NCBI RefSeq assembly: GCF_020514235.1
Contig: NZ_VTLB01000003.1
Span: forward strand, 237,237 to 301,236
Reading direction: 5' to 3'
DNA length: 64,000 nt
Origin: Synechococcus sp. MU1617
GTDB lineage: Bacteria > Cyanobacteriota > Cyanobacteriia > PCC-6307 > Cyanobiaceae
Shown here in pieces: positions 52,950-63,874 of this stretch. A program made the position numbers and the translations under genes. How positions within the stretch are numbered: position 1 is the first letter of the stretch; each line of letters opens with the position of its first letter. The notes below the pieces were generated by a model, which saw nothing but the letters and a program-made list of their open reading frames with translations, did no database searches and was not told the DNA's origin.

Positions 52950-53648
52950 GTGCCGGTTGTTATCGGCAAGCTAGATACGGCGCACGATTCGGCCCACCCC
53001 CAGCGTGCATTTCTTTTCGAGCCCGGTCATCCGGTTCGATTCGATGCGGCCTGGTCGGCGCAACAACGCTGGCAGAGCAGCCTTCTGGCTGATCCATCGG
53101 CGCCAGAGGCGGTTTGGATCTTGCAGCACCAGACCTGCTACACCCTCGGCCGCGGTGCAAGCGAGGAGCACCTGCATTTCGATCCCCTCGACCCACCAGC
53201 ACCCCTATACCGGATTGATCGTGGCGGGGAGGTGACCCATCACCTGCCCGGCCAACTGGTGGCCTACCCGGTGTTGGACCTTCGGCGTCGTAATCCCGAT
53301 TTGCACTGGTATCTGCGCCAGCTGGAACAAGTCGTGTTGGATGTTCTGGCGGAGTTGGGCTTGGAGGGTCAGCGTCTGCCGGGGTTGACCGGTCTCTGGT
53401 TGGACAACCGCAAGGTCGCCGCCATCGGTGTGGGCTGTCGCCGCTGGATCACCCAGCACGGCCTGGCCCTGAACGTTGATTGTTCGATGCATGGGTTTGA
53501 GCAAGTCACCCCCTGTGGTCTCACCGGTCGTGCGGTCGGGCGGCTTGCCGACTGGTTGCCAGGGCTGACGTCGGCTGAAGTGCAGCCGCTGCTGCGGCAA
53601 GCCCTGGCCCATCGTTTTGGTCTGGTCTGGGAGGAGGAAGCGAGATAG
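52950..53648 (+). CDS. lipB: octanoyl transferase (lipoate synthesis)
   Basis: 232 residues from GTG 52950. LipB moves octanoyl from ACP to lipoyl domains. The [21 protein letters not shown] motif (91-111), K155 in [12 protein letters not shown] and the nucleophile C189 in [12 protein letters not shown] are all present. The octanoylated target, the E2 gene, lies 2.5 kb downstream on the same strand. Start could be a little later; no clear RBS. Confidence 0.94.
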   Translation: MPVVIGKLDTAHDSAHPQRAFLFEPGHPVRFDAAWSAQQRWQSSLLADPSAPEAVWILQHQTCYTLGRGASEEHLHFDPLDPPAPLYRIDRGGEVTHHLPGQLVAYPVLDLRRRNPDLHWYLRQLEQVVLDVLAELGLEGQRLPGLTGLWLDNRKVAAIGVGCRRWITQHGLALNVDCSMHGFEQVTPCGLTGRAVGRLADWLPGLTSAEVQPLLRQALAHRFGLVWEEEAR

Positions 53649-53676
53649 ACCTGAGCTGTTTCAACCCCTGCCTCGG

Positions 53677-55590
53677 ATGACGGCCAGCTGGAGCCCGATA
53701 ACCCGCGAAACGGACGCTTTGCAGCGTCATGCCCATGTTCAGAGGTTGTCGAGGGTCGATGCGGTGTGGCCCTGGCTCGCCGACCGCCACGGGCTGATTG
53801 CCGCCGTCGATGCGCCCCATGTGGCGCATCCCGAACGCTTTAATTTCGGCGAATTGGCTGAGCGCATCGCCACCGCTGCTGCCGCCTTTCGGCGCCATGG
53901 CGTGAACGATGGCGATGTGGTGGCTCTGTTTGCCGAGAACAGCCCCCGCTGGCTCGTGGCGGATCAGGGGCTGATGCGTGCTGGTGCCGCTGATGCCGTG
54001 CGCGGAGCCTCTGCCCCTGTGGAGGAGCTGCGCTACATCCTCATGGACTGCCAGGCGTCGGCCCTGGTGGTGCAGAACGCTGAGGCATGGCATCGTCTGG
54101 CCCTTCCCCCAGACCAACGGGCTCAGCTGCGCTTTGTGCTTCAGCTGGAAGGGGAGCCTGCCGAGGGCAGCATCGGCTGGGAGGCATTTCTGGCGTCAGC
54201 TGCCGGGCTTGATCCCGTTCGCCCGGCGGGGGGGCGAGACGCCGTGGCCACTGTTCTGTACACCTCGGGCACAACCGGGCAACCCAAAGGGGTTCCGTTG
54301 ACCCACGCCAACCTGCTGCATCAGATGAGCTCGCTGGCCTGTGTCGCCTATCCCGAGCCCGGTGCTCCGGTGCTGAGTGTGCTGCCGATCTGGCATGCCT
54401 ACGAGCGCAGTGCCAGCTACTACTTCCTCTCTTGCGGCTGCACGCAGACCTACACAACCATCAAGCAACTGAAGAAGGATCTGCCGCGGGTCCGGCCGAT
54501 CGCGATGGCCACCGTGCCGCGGCTGTGGGAGGCGGTTCAGGCCGGATTTGAGGATGTGCTCAAGACCTTCCCCCCGTCCCGGCAGCGCCTGCTGCGGGCG
54601 GCCTTGGTCAACAGTGCTGCCCAGCGCAAAGCCGTGCGAACGGCGCGCAATCTCCTGCTGGAACCGGTGTCAGCCTTTGGCAGGCTGCGGGCCTGCGGCT
54701 CCGCTGCCCTGCGCTGGCCTCTGCATGCCCTGGCGTCGACCTTGATCTGGCCGAAGCTGCGTCGCCAGCTCAGTGGTGGTCAGCTCGCCTATCCCATCAG
54801 CGGTGGCGGTGCCATCGCGCCCCACATCGATGCCTTCTTTGAAGCCGTGGGGATTGAACTGCTGGTGGGCTATGGCCTCACGGAAACCAGCCCTGTGGTG
54901 AGCTGCCGCCGGCCCTGGCGCAACATCCGCGGCAGCTCCGGCCTGCCGATGCCCCAGACCGAATTCCGAATCGTCGACCCCGATAACGGTCAGCCCCTGG
55001 GCTTCCGGCAACGGGGGCGGGTGATGGTGCGGGGGCCTCAGGTGATGGCGGGCTACCTCGGCAAACCCGAGGCCAGCGCCAAGGTTCTCGATACCGAGGG
55101 CTGGTTTGACACCGGCGATCTCGGCATGCTCCTGCCGGATGGTTCCGTGGCCCTCACTGGCCGGGCTAAAGACACGATTGTGTTGAGCAGTGGCGAGAAC
55201 ATCGAGCCCGGCCCCCTGGAGGAAGCCCTGGTGGCCAGCCCCCTGATCGAGCAGGTGATGCTGGTGGGTCAGGACGAACGCCAGCTCGGTGGTCTGATCG
55301 TTCCCCGGGCGGAGGCGATCGTGGCCTGGGCGGTTGAAGCCGGGGTCAACGTGGCGCAGGACTTGGGCGGCCAACCCGGTGATCCGGCCCTGCTCCGCTT
55401 GTTGATGCGCGAATGCAACCGCTTGCTCAAGCAGCGGTCTGGTTCCCGTGGGGATGAACGGCTGGCCGGGGTGGTGCTCGTGGATCCCTTCAGCATTGAG
55501 AACGGACTCCTGACCCAGACCTTGAAGCAGCGCCGTGATCGCATCACCAGCCGCGATCAGCACTTGATCGATGCCCTTTACGGACGTTGA
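53677..55590 (+). CDS. AMP-dependent acyl-CoA/acyl-ACP synthetase
   Basis: 637 residues from ATG 53677. ANL superfamily adenylation enzyme; cyanobacterial members activate free fatty acids, often onto ACP (Aas). P-loop-like YTSGTTGQPKGVPLTH, the LPIWHAYERSA motif, GYGLTETSPVVS, WFDTGDLG, and the C-terminal DTIVLSSGENIEPGPLEEAL are complete, with the long N-terminal part of the long-chain fatty acyl group. Whether ACP or CoA is the acceptor cannot be read from sequence. Starts 28 bases after lipB. Confidence 0.9.
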   Translation: MTASWSPITRETDALQRHAHVQRLSRVDAVWPWLADRHGLIAAVDAPHVAHPERFNFGELAERIATAAAAFRRHGVNDGDVVALFAENSPRWLVADQGLMRAGAADAVRGASAPVEELRYILMDCQASALVVQNAEAWHRLALPPDQRAQLRFVLQLEGEPAEGSIGWEAFLASAAGLDPVRPAGGRDAVATVLYTSGTTGQPKGVPLTHANLLHQMSSLACVAYPEPGAPVLSVLPIWHAYERSASYYFLSCGCTQTYTTIKQLKKDLPRVRPIAMATVPRLWEAVQAGFEDVLKTFPPSRQRLLRAALVNSAAQRKAVRTARNLLLEPVSAFGRLRACGSAALRWPLHALASTLIWPKLRRQLSGGQLAYPISGGGAIAPHIDAFFEAVGIELLVGYGLTETSPVVSCRRPWRNIRGSSGLPMPQTEFRIVDPDNGQPLGFRQRGRVMVRGPQVMAGYLGKPEASAKVLDTEGWFDTGDLGMLLPDGSVALTGRAKDTIVLSSGENIEPGPLEEALVASPLIEQVMLVGQDERQLGGLIVPRAEAIVAWAVEAGVNVAQDLGGQPGDPALLRLLMRECNRLLKQRSGSRGDERLAGVVLVDPFSIENGLLTQTLKQRRDRITSRDQHLIDALYGR

Positions 55591-55687
55591 ACGCGGCGTG
55601 GCTGAAGAGGCTTGGGGATCGGTCGGTTTACCGGTGATTGACCCCACGTGAAAGGGCTGACACGCTTTGGCCGTCTCCCAAGAATCC

Positions 55688-56131
55688 ATGTCCGACGGCA
55701 CTTCCCTGACGATCAAGCGTCCGATCACCGTCCGCGCCGTGGTGACACCCACCTGGAAAGAGGAAGCAGAGCGCGAACTCAGCAATGGCATTGCCACCGC
55801 TGACCAACAGCTGGCTCAGCTGGAACAGGAAGGCCAGGACGTGGTGGACCAGGTGCGTCGTCAGAGCGCCAATCCCCTTGATCCCAGGGTTCAGGATCAG
55901 GTGGCGCAGATCCAACAGCAGGTCGCGGCCAAGCGTGCCGAGCTGGAGGAGCAGAAGCGCAACCTGCTTCAGCAGCAGGCCCAGGTGCGTGAGCTGGAGA
56001 TGGACCAGATCGTTGAGCAGGGTCAGCTGGAGAGCAGCTGTGAGCTGAAGGTCGGCGACAACCTGGTGCAGAAGATGCAGGTGGCCATCGTTGTGAAGGA
56101 TGGTGTTGTTCAGTCGATCGAGGAGGCCTGA
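55688..56131 (+). CDS. YlqD-like coiled-coil protein
   Basis: 147 residues from ATG 55688. Pattern: TIKRPITVRAVVTPTWKEEAE at the start, a long coiled coil (about 30-115) rich in Gln and Glu (QQQVAAKRAELEEQKRNLLQ), and a C-terminal beta segment KVGDNLVQKMQVAIVVKDGVV. This matches the YlqD family, function unknown. It sits between the acyl synthetase and pyruvate dehydrogenase E2, 56 bases before the latter. Confidence 0.82.
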   Translation: MSDGTSLTIKRPITVRAVVTPTWKEEAERELSNGIATADQQLAQLEQEGQDVVDQVRRQSANPLDPRVQDQVAQIQQQVAAKRAELEEQKRNLLQQQAQVRELEMDQIVEQGQLESSCELKVGDNLVQKMQVAIVVKDGVVQSIEEA

Positions 56132-56187
56132 TCGGCTTCCTTCTGCTGACTCGTAAACTCCCCTGATCTGCCCTCTCGGAGACGGTT

Positions 56188-57513
56188 TTGGCGACCACAG
56201 ACATCTTCATGCCTGCCCTCAGCTCCACCATGACGGAGGGGAAGATCGTGGAGTGGCTGAAACAGCCCGGCGACAAGGTGGCTCGGGGGGAGTCGGTTCT
56301 TGTCGTTGAGTCCGACAAGGCGGACATGGACGTTGAGTCGTTCCAGGACGGCTACCTCGCTGCGGTCTTGATGCCTGCTGGCAGCACGGCACCGGTGGGT
56401 GAAACCATCGGTTTGATTGTCGAAACCGAAGCTGAGATCGCTGACGCACAGGCCAAGGCCCCCAGCGCTCCTGCTGCGGCGTCAGCCCCTGCACCGGCTC
56501 CCGCTCCCACGCCAGCTGCAGTCCAGGCCCCAGCCCCGACCCCTGCGCCGGCACCGGCTCCTGTCGCCGCCCCAGCACCGTCGGCACCGGTGGTGAACAA
56601 TGGCCGCATCGTGGCGAGCCCTCGGGCCAAAAAGCTGGCCTCCCAGATGGGAGTGGACCTGGCCACGGTGCGCGGCAGCGGCCCCCATGGCCGGATTCAG
56701 GCGGAGGACGTTGAGCAAGCCTCCGGGCAGCCCATTTCCGTGCCCCGGGTGGCGGAAGGAACAGCCCCCGCAGCTTCTGTGGCAGGCGCACCAGCAACAG
56801 CGGCCCCAGCCGCTCCGGCTGGCAACAGCTTCGGGCGGCCCGGTGAGACCGTGGCCTTCAACACCTTCCAGGGTGCGGTGAACAAAAACATGGAGGCGAG
56901 CCTGGCGGTCCCTTGCTTCCGCGTCGGCTACACCATCACCACCGACAAGCTGGATGCCTTCTACAAACAGGTGAAGCCCAAAGGCGTCACGATGACGGCG
57001 TTGCTTGCCAAGGCTGTGGCCGTCACCCTGGCGCGTCACCCCCAGGTGAATGCCGCCACAACACCCGCTGGCATGGCCTACCCGGCCGATGTGAATGTGG
57101 CTGTCGCGGTGGCGATGGAAGACGGCGGCTTGATCACACCGGTGCTGCGCAATGCCGACCGCACCGATCTCTATGAGATGTCACGTCAGTGGGGTGATCT
57201 GGTCAAGCGTTCCCGCAGCAAGCAGCTGCAGCCAGATGAGTATTCCACGGGCACCTTCACCCTCTCCAACCTCGGTATGTTCGGTGTTGATCGCTTCGAT
57301 GCGATCCTTCCCCCAGGCACTGGAGCCATCCTTGCCGTCGCCGCATCACGCCCAACAGTGGTGGCGAACAAGGACGGGTCCATCGCCGTCAAGCGTCAGA
57401 TGCAGGTCAACCTGACGGCGGATCACCGGGTGATTTACGGCGCAGACAGCGCAGCATTCCTGAAGGATCTCGCCGCGCTGATCGAGAACCGTCCCGAAAG
57501 CCTGGCGCTCTGA
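56188..57513 (+). CDS. pdhC: dihydrolipoamide acetyltransferase (pyruvate dehydrogenase E2)
   Basis: 441 residues from TTG 56188. One lipoyl domain (1-78) with lipoyl lysine K44 in VESDKADMDVES, a linker of Ala and Pro (about 88-130), the E1/E3-binding domain (139-172, ASPRAKKLASQMGVDL), a second linker, and the catalytic domain with NLTADHRVIYGADSAAFL (H413). Makes acetyl-CoA for lipid synthesis. Also called odhB in some annotations; marine cyanobacteria lack 2-oxoglutarate dehydrogenase, so PDH is the better call. Confidence 0.93.
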   Translation: MATTDIFMPALSSTMTEGKIVEWLKQPGDKVARGESVLVVESDKADMDVESFQDGYLAAVLMPAGSTAPVGETIGLIVETEAEIADAQAKAPSAPAAASAPAPAPAPTPAAVQAPAPTPAPAPAPVAAPAPSAPVVNNGRIVASPRAKKLASQMGVDLATVRGSGPHGRIQAEDVEQASGQPISVPRVAEGTAPAASVAGAPATAAPAAPAGNSFGRPGETVAFNTFQGAVNKNMEASLAVPCFRVGYTITTDKLDAFYKQVKPKGVTMTALLAKAVAVTLARHPQVNAATTPAGMAYPADVNVAVAVAMEDGGLITPVLRNADRTDLYEMSRQWGDLVKRSRSKQLQPDEYSTGTFTLSNLGMFGVDRFDAILPPGTGAILAVAASRPTVVANKDGSIAVKRQMQVNLTADHRVIYGADSAAFLKDLAALIENRPESLAL

Positions 57514-57525
57514 TCGGTCGCCCGC

Positions 57526-58626
57526 GTGCCTGATCCCAGGGACCTTCAACTCAGCAGCTACGACTACCCGCTGCCGTCCGAGCGCATCGCCCAGGCACCG
57601 GTCGAGCCCCGGCACAGCGCTCGGTTGTTGATGGTTCCGCCCCATCGGGAGCCATCACTGCAAGCAGCCCACGGCCAGGTGTGGGATCTGCTGGAGCAGC
57701 TGCAGCCCGGTGATCTGCTGGTGGTGAACGACACCCGAGTGCTGAAGGCCCGTCTGGCGGTGCGTCGTTCCGGGGGAGGGCTGTCCGAGTTACTGGTGCT
57801 TGAGCCACGGGGTGAAGGCCGCTGGCTCTGTCTGGCCCGCCCTGCCAAGCGCATGCGGCCCGGCGACAGCCTCACCATTGATGGCACCTCGATCAGCTTG
57901 AAGGTGCTCGCGGAAGATCCCGCCAGTGGTGGACGGGTGGTGCAGTTCCCCAGTGATTGCAGGGATGCCGAAACCATTGAGGGCCTGCTCAATGACGTGG
58001 GCGAAGTTCCTTTACCGCCCTATATCGAACGGCACGATCCCAGCGACAGCCAGCGTTATCAGACCCGCTACGCCGATCGCCCCGGTGCGGTGGCTGCCCC
58101 GACGGCGGGGTTGCACTTCAGCGATGAACTACTGGCGGGCTTGCAGCAGAAAGGGGTGGAGCTGGCCCGGATCACTCTGCATGTGGGCCTCGGTACCTTT
58201 CGCCCCGTTGAGACGGAAGACCTCACCGCCTTGGAGTTGCACAGTGAATGGGTTGATGTCAGCCCCGCTGTGGTGAAGGCGGTGCAGGCTTGCCGAGGTC
58301 GTGTGATTGCGGTGGGCACCACCAGTGTTCGAGCTCTGGAGGGAGCCGCTCAAGCGCATGGCGGTGTTCTGAAGCCCTACACGGGGCCGGTGGATCTGGT
58401 AATTCAGCCGGGTTATCAGTTCAAGGTGATTCAAGCCCTGCTGACCAACTTTCATCTGCCCAAAAGCTCCCTGCTGCTGTTGGTGAGTGCCCTTATTGGC
58501 CGGGAAACTCTGCTGAAGCTCTATGCCGAAGCGATCGAGAGGAGTTACCGCTTTTTCTCCTATGGCGATGCCATGTGGATTGATGCGGCGGCGGTTCAGC
58601 CCCAGGCCCGCCCACCGGCACGTTGA
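57526..58626 (+). CDS. queA: S-adenosylmethionine:tRNA ribosyltransferase-isomerase
   Basis: 366 residues from GTG 57526, 12 bases after the E2 stop. QueA makes epoxyqueuosine in anticodon wobble bases. [62 protein letters not shown] [15 protein letters not shown], and [18 protein letters not shown] are complete. The hairpin at 58653-58673 follows 26 bases after the stop. Confidence 0.97.
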   Translation: MPDPRDLQLSSYDYPLPSERIAQAPVEPRHSARLLMVPPHREPSLQAAHGQVWDLLEQLQPGDLLVVNDTRVLKARLAVRRSGGGLSELLVLEPRGEGRWLCLARPAKRMRPGDSLTIDGTSISLKVLAEDPASGGRVVQFPSDCRDAETIEGLLNDVGEVPLPPYIERHDPSDSQRYQTRYADRPGAVAAPTAGLHFSDELLAGLQQKGVELARITLHVGLGTFRPVETEDLTALELHSEWVDVSPAVVKAVQACRGRVIAVGTTSVRALEGAAQAHGGVLKPYTGPVDLVIQPGYQFKVIQALLTNFHLPKSSLLLLVSALIGRETLLKLYAEAIERSYRFFSYGDAMWIDAAAVQPQARPPAR

Positions 58627-58646
58627 GGCCTGAACGGTGATGCCAT

Positions 58647-58673
58647 AAAAAAAGCCCCGTCAAGGACGGGGCT
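58647..58673 (-). terminator. intrinsic terminator of cysK
   Basis: On the minus strand AGCCCCGTC-ctt-GACGGGGCT forms a 9-pair GC-rich stem directly followed by seven T residues. It begins 23 bases past the cysK stop. On the plus strand there is no T-run, so it serves cysK and at most weakly ends the queA transcript. Confidence 0.92.
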
Positions 58674-58696
58674 CCAGATCTGACTGCTGGAAACGA

Positions 58697-59683
<987 letters not shown>

Positions 59684-59725
59684 GGAGCTGATGTAGAGGG
59701 GCCCGAAGTAAACAAACTAATGATC

Positions 59726-59760
59726 AAAAGCCTCTCCTCATCCTGTTGTTAAGGGCTTTT
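59726..59760. terminator. weak AT/GC inverted repeat between metB-type gene and cysK
   Basis: AAAAGCC (59726-59732) pairs with GGCTTTT (59754-59760) around a 21-base loop. On the minus strand it lies just past the trans-sulfuration gene stop and runs into TTTT; on the plus strand into a T-run too. It could end the minus-strand transcript in either direction. The large loop makes this weak. Confidence 0.4.
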
Positions 59761-59779
59761 TCAGAGTCTCACCGGTCTC

Positions 59780-61234
59780 TCAGTCAGCAAACGCTTGCGT
59801 AAACCGCATCCACAGCGCGTCGGGGTCTTCCAGACCCACCGAAACTCGCAGCAGATGAGCCGGCACGCCGCACTGTTCTGCCCAGCTCAGTTCGTCGTAG
59901 TGGGCCAGCTGGGTGTAAGGGCAAACCAGGCTGAAATCGGTGCCAAGGCTGGGGCCTTTGCTGATCCGAAGCGCGTCGTAAACCCGCTTGGTCTGCTCTT
60001 GGCCTCCCTTCAGTTCAAAGGAGAGCAGGCAGCCATGGCCAGCTCCTTTTCGCATCAGAGCACGGAAGTTGGGGCAGCTTTTCGGATGCAGCACCCGTCG
60101 CACGGCTGGGTGGGCCTCGAGCCGTTCCGCCAGTACCAGCGCGTTGGCATCGAGTTGTGGAACCCGCTGGAGCACATCCCGGCTGGCAATCTCCAGGGCG
60201 ATGGCATCGGCATCGCTAAGCGGGGCGATGGCTGAAACCGCCGCCCGCAGGGAGGCCGCCCACGGCGATTGCGGACTCACCAGCACACTGCCGGCCATCA
60301 CATCACCGCGCCCCGCGAAGCTCTTGGTGAGCGAGGTGAAGATCAGATCGGCATAGGGCAGGGCATTGAGGTTGATGCCGGTGCCGATCGTGTCATCGGC
60401 GATCACCGGAATGCCGCGGTTCCGGGCCAATGCCGACACGCCGGGCAGGTCCATGCAGCGCAGCAGCGGATTGCTCGGCAGCTCCACGATCACGGCCGCT
60501 GGCTGGAGTTGATCCAGCGCTGCTTCCACTTCGGTGAGGGTCTGCGGCTGCAACAGCTCGCCACCGTGAAACACCACGCGCGGCTGCTTCAGCACATCCA
60601 CGTAGGGAAAGCCCAGCTGCAGCGTGGGCCGACTCGGCCGGAGCATTTGGATGGCGCTGAGGGCTGCATGCAGGCCGGCCATTCCCGCTGGATGCAGGCT
60701 GATCTGCCGGGGGTCGACGCCATGGATGCCGGCCAGGCGCTTTCGAATCACCTCGCGGGCCGCATCGCCGGATGTGCTGCTGGGGGCCGTCTCTTTCCCT
60801 AAGGCGATGGCGGCCTGGCGGGAGGAGAGGCCCAGGCCGGTGTGCTGCCAGAACGCTTTGGCATGGGGGCTCGCCGCTGCATCACTGCGCAGGCAGGTCA
60901 CCCCAGCAACGGCGATCAGCTCCGAGCGGCTCTCCGGTGCTTTGCGTTGGCAGTGGGCCAGGGCCGCTTGGGCTGCCGCTTCGGTGGGATAGGGCCAGAC
61001 CGTGGTGCCTGCAAGCTCCGATGTCTGAACCAATTGTCGGATCAGCGGATGCAGGCCGAAGCGTGGATAGATCGTCTGCAGGGCATCGCGGCAGGCCGGA
61101 TCCTTCTCCTCGTAGGCGACCACATCGCGCCAGCGCGGCAGCGCCACAGACACTGCATGGGGGGAGTCGGGCAGGGGATGGCCGAGATCAGAGCCCTGCC
61201 AGGCCGGATCGCTGAGCAGATTGCGGGGACTCAC
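59780..61234 (-). CDS. cystathionine gamma-synthase-like, fungal STR2-type
   Basis: 484 residues. Cys/Met metabolism PLP enzyme with K304 in FTSLTKSFAGRGDVMAG and VIADDTIGTGINLNALP before it. Unlike standard MetB (about 380), it has a long N-terminal part starting VSVALPRWRDVVAYEEKDP and IYPRFGLHPLIRQL, the pattern of fungal STR2 enzymes, and lacks the canonical YTRxGNPT loop. It probably joins O-acyl-homoserine and cysteine. Its start overlaps the stop of the next gene upstream (ATGA). Confidence 0.82.
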   Translation of the reverse strand: MSPRNLLSDPAWQGSDLGHPLPDSPHAVSVALPRWRDVVAYEEKDPACRDALQTIYPRFGLHPLIRQLVQTSELAGTTVWPYPTEAAAQAALAHCQRKAPESRSELIAVAGVTCLRSDAAASPHAKAFWQHTGLGLSSRQAAIALGKETAPSSTSGDAAREVIRKRLAGIHGVDPRQISLHPAGMAGLHAALSAIQMLRPSRPTLQLGFPYVDVLKQPRVVFHGGELLQPQTLTEVEAALDQLQPAAVIVELPSNPLLRCMDLPGVSALARNRGIPVIADDTIGTGINLNALPYADLIFTSLTKSFAGRGDVMAGSVLVSPQSPWAASLRAAVSAIAPLSDADAIALEIASRDVLQRVPQLDANALVLAERLEAHPAVRRVLHPKSCPNFRALMRKGAGHGCLLSFELKGGQEQTKRVYDALRISKGPSLGTDFSLVCPYTQLAHYDELSWAEQCGVPAHLLRVSVGLEDPDALWMRFTQAFAD

Positions 61235-62373
61235 GCCAGCAGCTCCAGGGCCTGGTCCAGATCGGCCTGCAGATCGGCGAGGTCTTCGCAGCCCACCGAG
61301 AAGCGCACCAGGCCGTCGTCAATGCCCAGCTTGGCCTTCACCTCTGCTGACACCGCTGCATGGGTCATGGTGGCGGGGTGGCAGATCAGGCTTTCGATGC
61401 CACCCAGGCTTTCGGCCATGGTGAACCAGCGCAGTTGCTTGCAGAGGGCATAGGTCTGCTCCTGGCTGGCGTTGAAGCTCACCGTCAAGATGGCGCCACC
61501 GGCGCGCATCTGTCGGATCGCCACCTGATGCTGGGGGTGATCGCTGCGGTGGGGGTAACGCACCCAGTTCACCTTGGCGTGCCCCGCCAGTTGATCGGCC
61601 AGGGCCGCGGCATTGGCCATCTGCTGCTTGAGCCGCAGCGGCAGGGTCTTGATGCCCCGCGTGATCAGCCAGCAATCAAAGGGGGAGGGCTGCAGGCCCA
61701 GGGCCTTCTGGGAGAACACCATCTTCTGGTGCCACTCGGGATCGTTGGTGCAAACGGCTCCTCCGAGGGCATCGGAGTGGCCGTTGATGTACTTGGTGGT
61801 GCTGGTGAGTGAGAGGGTGGCGCCCAGCTCCAGGGGGCGCTGCACCAGGGCGGTGGCAAAGGTGTTGTCCACCACCACGGGGATGCTCAAGGGTTGGGTG
61901 ACGGCACAGACTGCCTCCAGGTCGATCACCTTGAGCAGAGGGTTGGTGGGGCTCTCCAACCACACCATCGCCGGCTTCTGGGCTTGGATCTGCTCCAGTG
62001 CTGCTGGCTGGGTGAAATCAACCCAGGCGGTTTTCAGCCCGAACTTGGCGAACACCTGCTCGAACAGCCGCACGGTGCAGCCGTAGAGGTTCTCCTCGCA
62101 GAGCACCAGATCACCCTGTTTCAGCTGGGAGACCACAGCGGTGATGGCACTGACGCCGGAGGCGAAGACGGTGGCGTGGGCACAGCCTTCAACAGACGCG
62201 AGCACCCCATCAAGGATGCGGAAGTTGGGGTTGCCGGAACGGGTGTAGTCGAACCCGCCGGCGTTGCCATGGGCAAAGGTGCTGGTGGGGAAGATCGGCG
62301 GCATCACCGTGCCGGTGTCTCCCGCAAAGCTGTCGCCGTGGTGGATCACGCGGGTGTTCAGGCCTGTGTTCAC
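61231..62373 (-). CDS. metB: cystathionine gamma-synthase / trans-sulfuration enzyme
   Basis: 380 residues, canonical size. PLP lysine K194 in TSTTKYINGHSDALGG; the YTRSGNPN loop at 43-50, FASGVSAITAVVSQL and LESPTNPLLKVIDL also present. Could be MetB, MetC-type beta-lyase or gamma-lyase; sequence alone does not separate them, so the symbol is provisional. Upstream gene of an ATGA-coupled pair with the STR2-like gene. Its start lies 55 bases from the terminator of psbC. Confidence 0.88.
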   Translation of the reverse strand: MNTGLNTRVIHHGDSFAGDTGTVMPPIFPTSTFAHGNAGGFDYTRSGNPNFRILDGVLASVEGCAHATVFASGVSAITAVVSQLKQGDLVLCEENLYGCTVRLFEQVFAKFGLKTAWVDFTQPAALEQIQAQKPAMVWLESPTNPLLKVIDLEAVCAVTQPLSIPVVVDNTFATALVQRPLELGATLSLTSTTKYINGHSDALGGAVCTNDPEWHQKMVFSQKALGLQPSPFDCWLITRGIKTLPLRLKQQMANAAALADQLAGHAKVNWVRYPHRSDHPQHQVAIRQMRAGGAILTVSFNASQEQTYALCKQLRWFTMAESLGGIESLICHPATMTHAAVSAEVKAKLGIDDGLVRFSVGCEDLADLQADLDQALELLA

Positions 62374-62424
62374 GAACGATCCATCGATTCAGACAGGCTA
62401 AGAAATCGCCTTTTCCAACCCAAT

Positions 62425-62452
62425 AAAAAACCCCCGCCGTATGGCGGGGGTT
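62425..62452 (-). terminator. intrinsic terminator of psbDC
   Basis: On the minus strand AACCCCCGCC-atac-GGCGGGGGTT forms a 10-pair stem (62429-62452) followed by T residues (complement of the A-run 62425-62430). It lies 34 bases past the psbC stop, so it ends the psbDC transcript before metB, which is on the same strand. Confidence 0.93.
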
Positions 62453-62485
62453 GATGACGACGATCGTTTGGGTTGGACCGGTGGA

Positions 62486-63874
62486 TCAGTCGAGGTCGGG
62501 CATGCCGAGCACAGGCTCAGCCTTGCGGTCGATGCCTTTCTCGAAGCCAGCAGCAGCAGCGCGAGCGCGGCCGGCGTGCCAGAGGTGACCAACCAGGAAG
62601 AAGAAGGCGAGCACGAACTGCGTTGCACCCAGCCACTGGCGGAGGTTCACGTAGTTCACCGAGTTGGGCTCGGTGATGATGCCGCCCACGGAGTTGATCG
62701 AGGCGTTGGGAGCGTGGGTCATGTACTCAGCCGCACGGCGCACTTGCCAGGGCTGAATGTCGTTCTGCAGCTTGTCGAGGCTGAGACCGTTGGGGCCACG
62801 CAGGGGCTCCAGCCAGGGACCACGGAAGTCCCAGAAGCGCATGGTTTCACCGCCGAAGATGATTTCACCGGTGGGTGAGCGCATCAGGTACTTACCCAGG
62901 CCGGTGGGGCCCATGGCGGAACCGATGTTGGCGCCGAGGCGCTGGTCACGCACCAGGAAGGTGAAGCTCTGAGCCTGGGATGCCTCAGCGTTGGTGGGGC
63001 CCCAGAACTCGGAGGGATAAGCGGTGTTGTTGAACCAGATGTAGGCCGAAGCGATGAAGCTCATGAAGCTCAGAGCGCCAAGGCTGTAGCTCAGGTAGGC
63101 CTCACCGTTCCAGATGAAGGCGCGACGCACCCAGCCGAAAGGCTTGGTGATGGCGTGCCAGATGCCACCGAAGATCAGGGTCAGACCCAGCCAAATGTGG
63201 CCACCGATGATGTCCTCCATGGAGTTCACACCGATGATCCAGCCCTCGCCGCCAAAGGGAGCGCGGAACAGGTAGCCGAAGATCACGCCCGGATCGAGGG
63301 TCGGGTTGGTGATCATGCGGACGTCACCGCCGCCGGGGGCCCAGGTGTCGTAGACGCCGCCGAAGAACATGGCCTTGAAGACCAGCAGCAGGCAGCCGAC
63401 GCCCAGAAGGATGAGGTGATAACCGATGATGTTGGTCATCTGGTTCTTGTCACGCCAGTCCTGGGAGAAGAAGGAGGAGTAGTTCTCCAGGATCTCCGGA
63501 CCACGCAGAGCGTGATAAAGGCCACCGAGACCGAGCACGGCAGAACTGATCAGGTGCAGAACACCCACCACGAAGAAGGGGAAGAGATCAGTGACCTCAC
63601 CGCCGGGGCCCACGCCGTAGCCAAGGGTGGCGACGTGGGGCATGCAGATGAAGCCCTGCTCATACATGGGCTTATCGAAGGTGAAGTGGCTCACCTCGAA
63701 CAGCATCATTGCGCCGGCCCAGAACACCATCAGACCAGCGTGGGCCACGTGGGCACCAAGCAGACGGCCGGACAGGTTGATCAGACGGGCGTTGCCAGAC
63801 CACCAGGCATACCCGGTGGATGGAAGGTCTTTGCCGCCAGTGGCGCCAAGACCGGGATTAGAGAGCGTTACCAC
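62486..63874 (-). CDS. psbC: photosystem II CP43 chlorophyll protein
   Basis: 462 residues from GTG 63874 (frame continues upstream but the family starts here). Six membrane helices carrying chlorophyll a; the large lumenal loop contains [19 protein letters not shown], whose Glu and Arg contact the Mn4Ca cluster. [26 protein letters not shown] is the N-terminal region. The start overlaps the psbD stop by 17 bases. Terminator follows. Confidence 0.97.

Noticed and set aside
56460..56590. Repetitive GCTCC/CCAGC-rich DNA
   Set aside because: It is the Ala/Pro linker of the E2 subunit, not a mobile or regulatory repeat.
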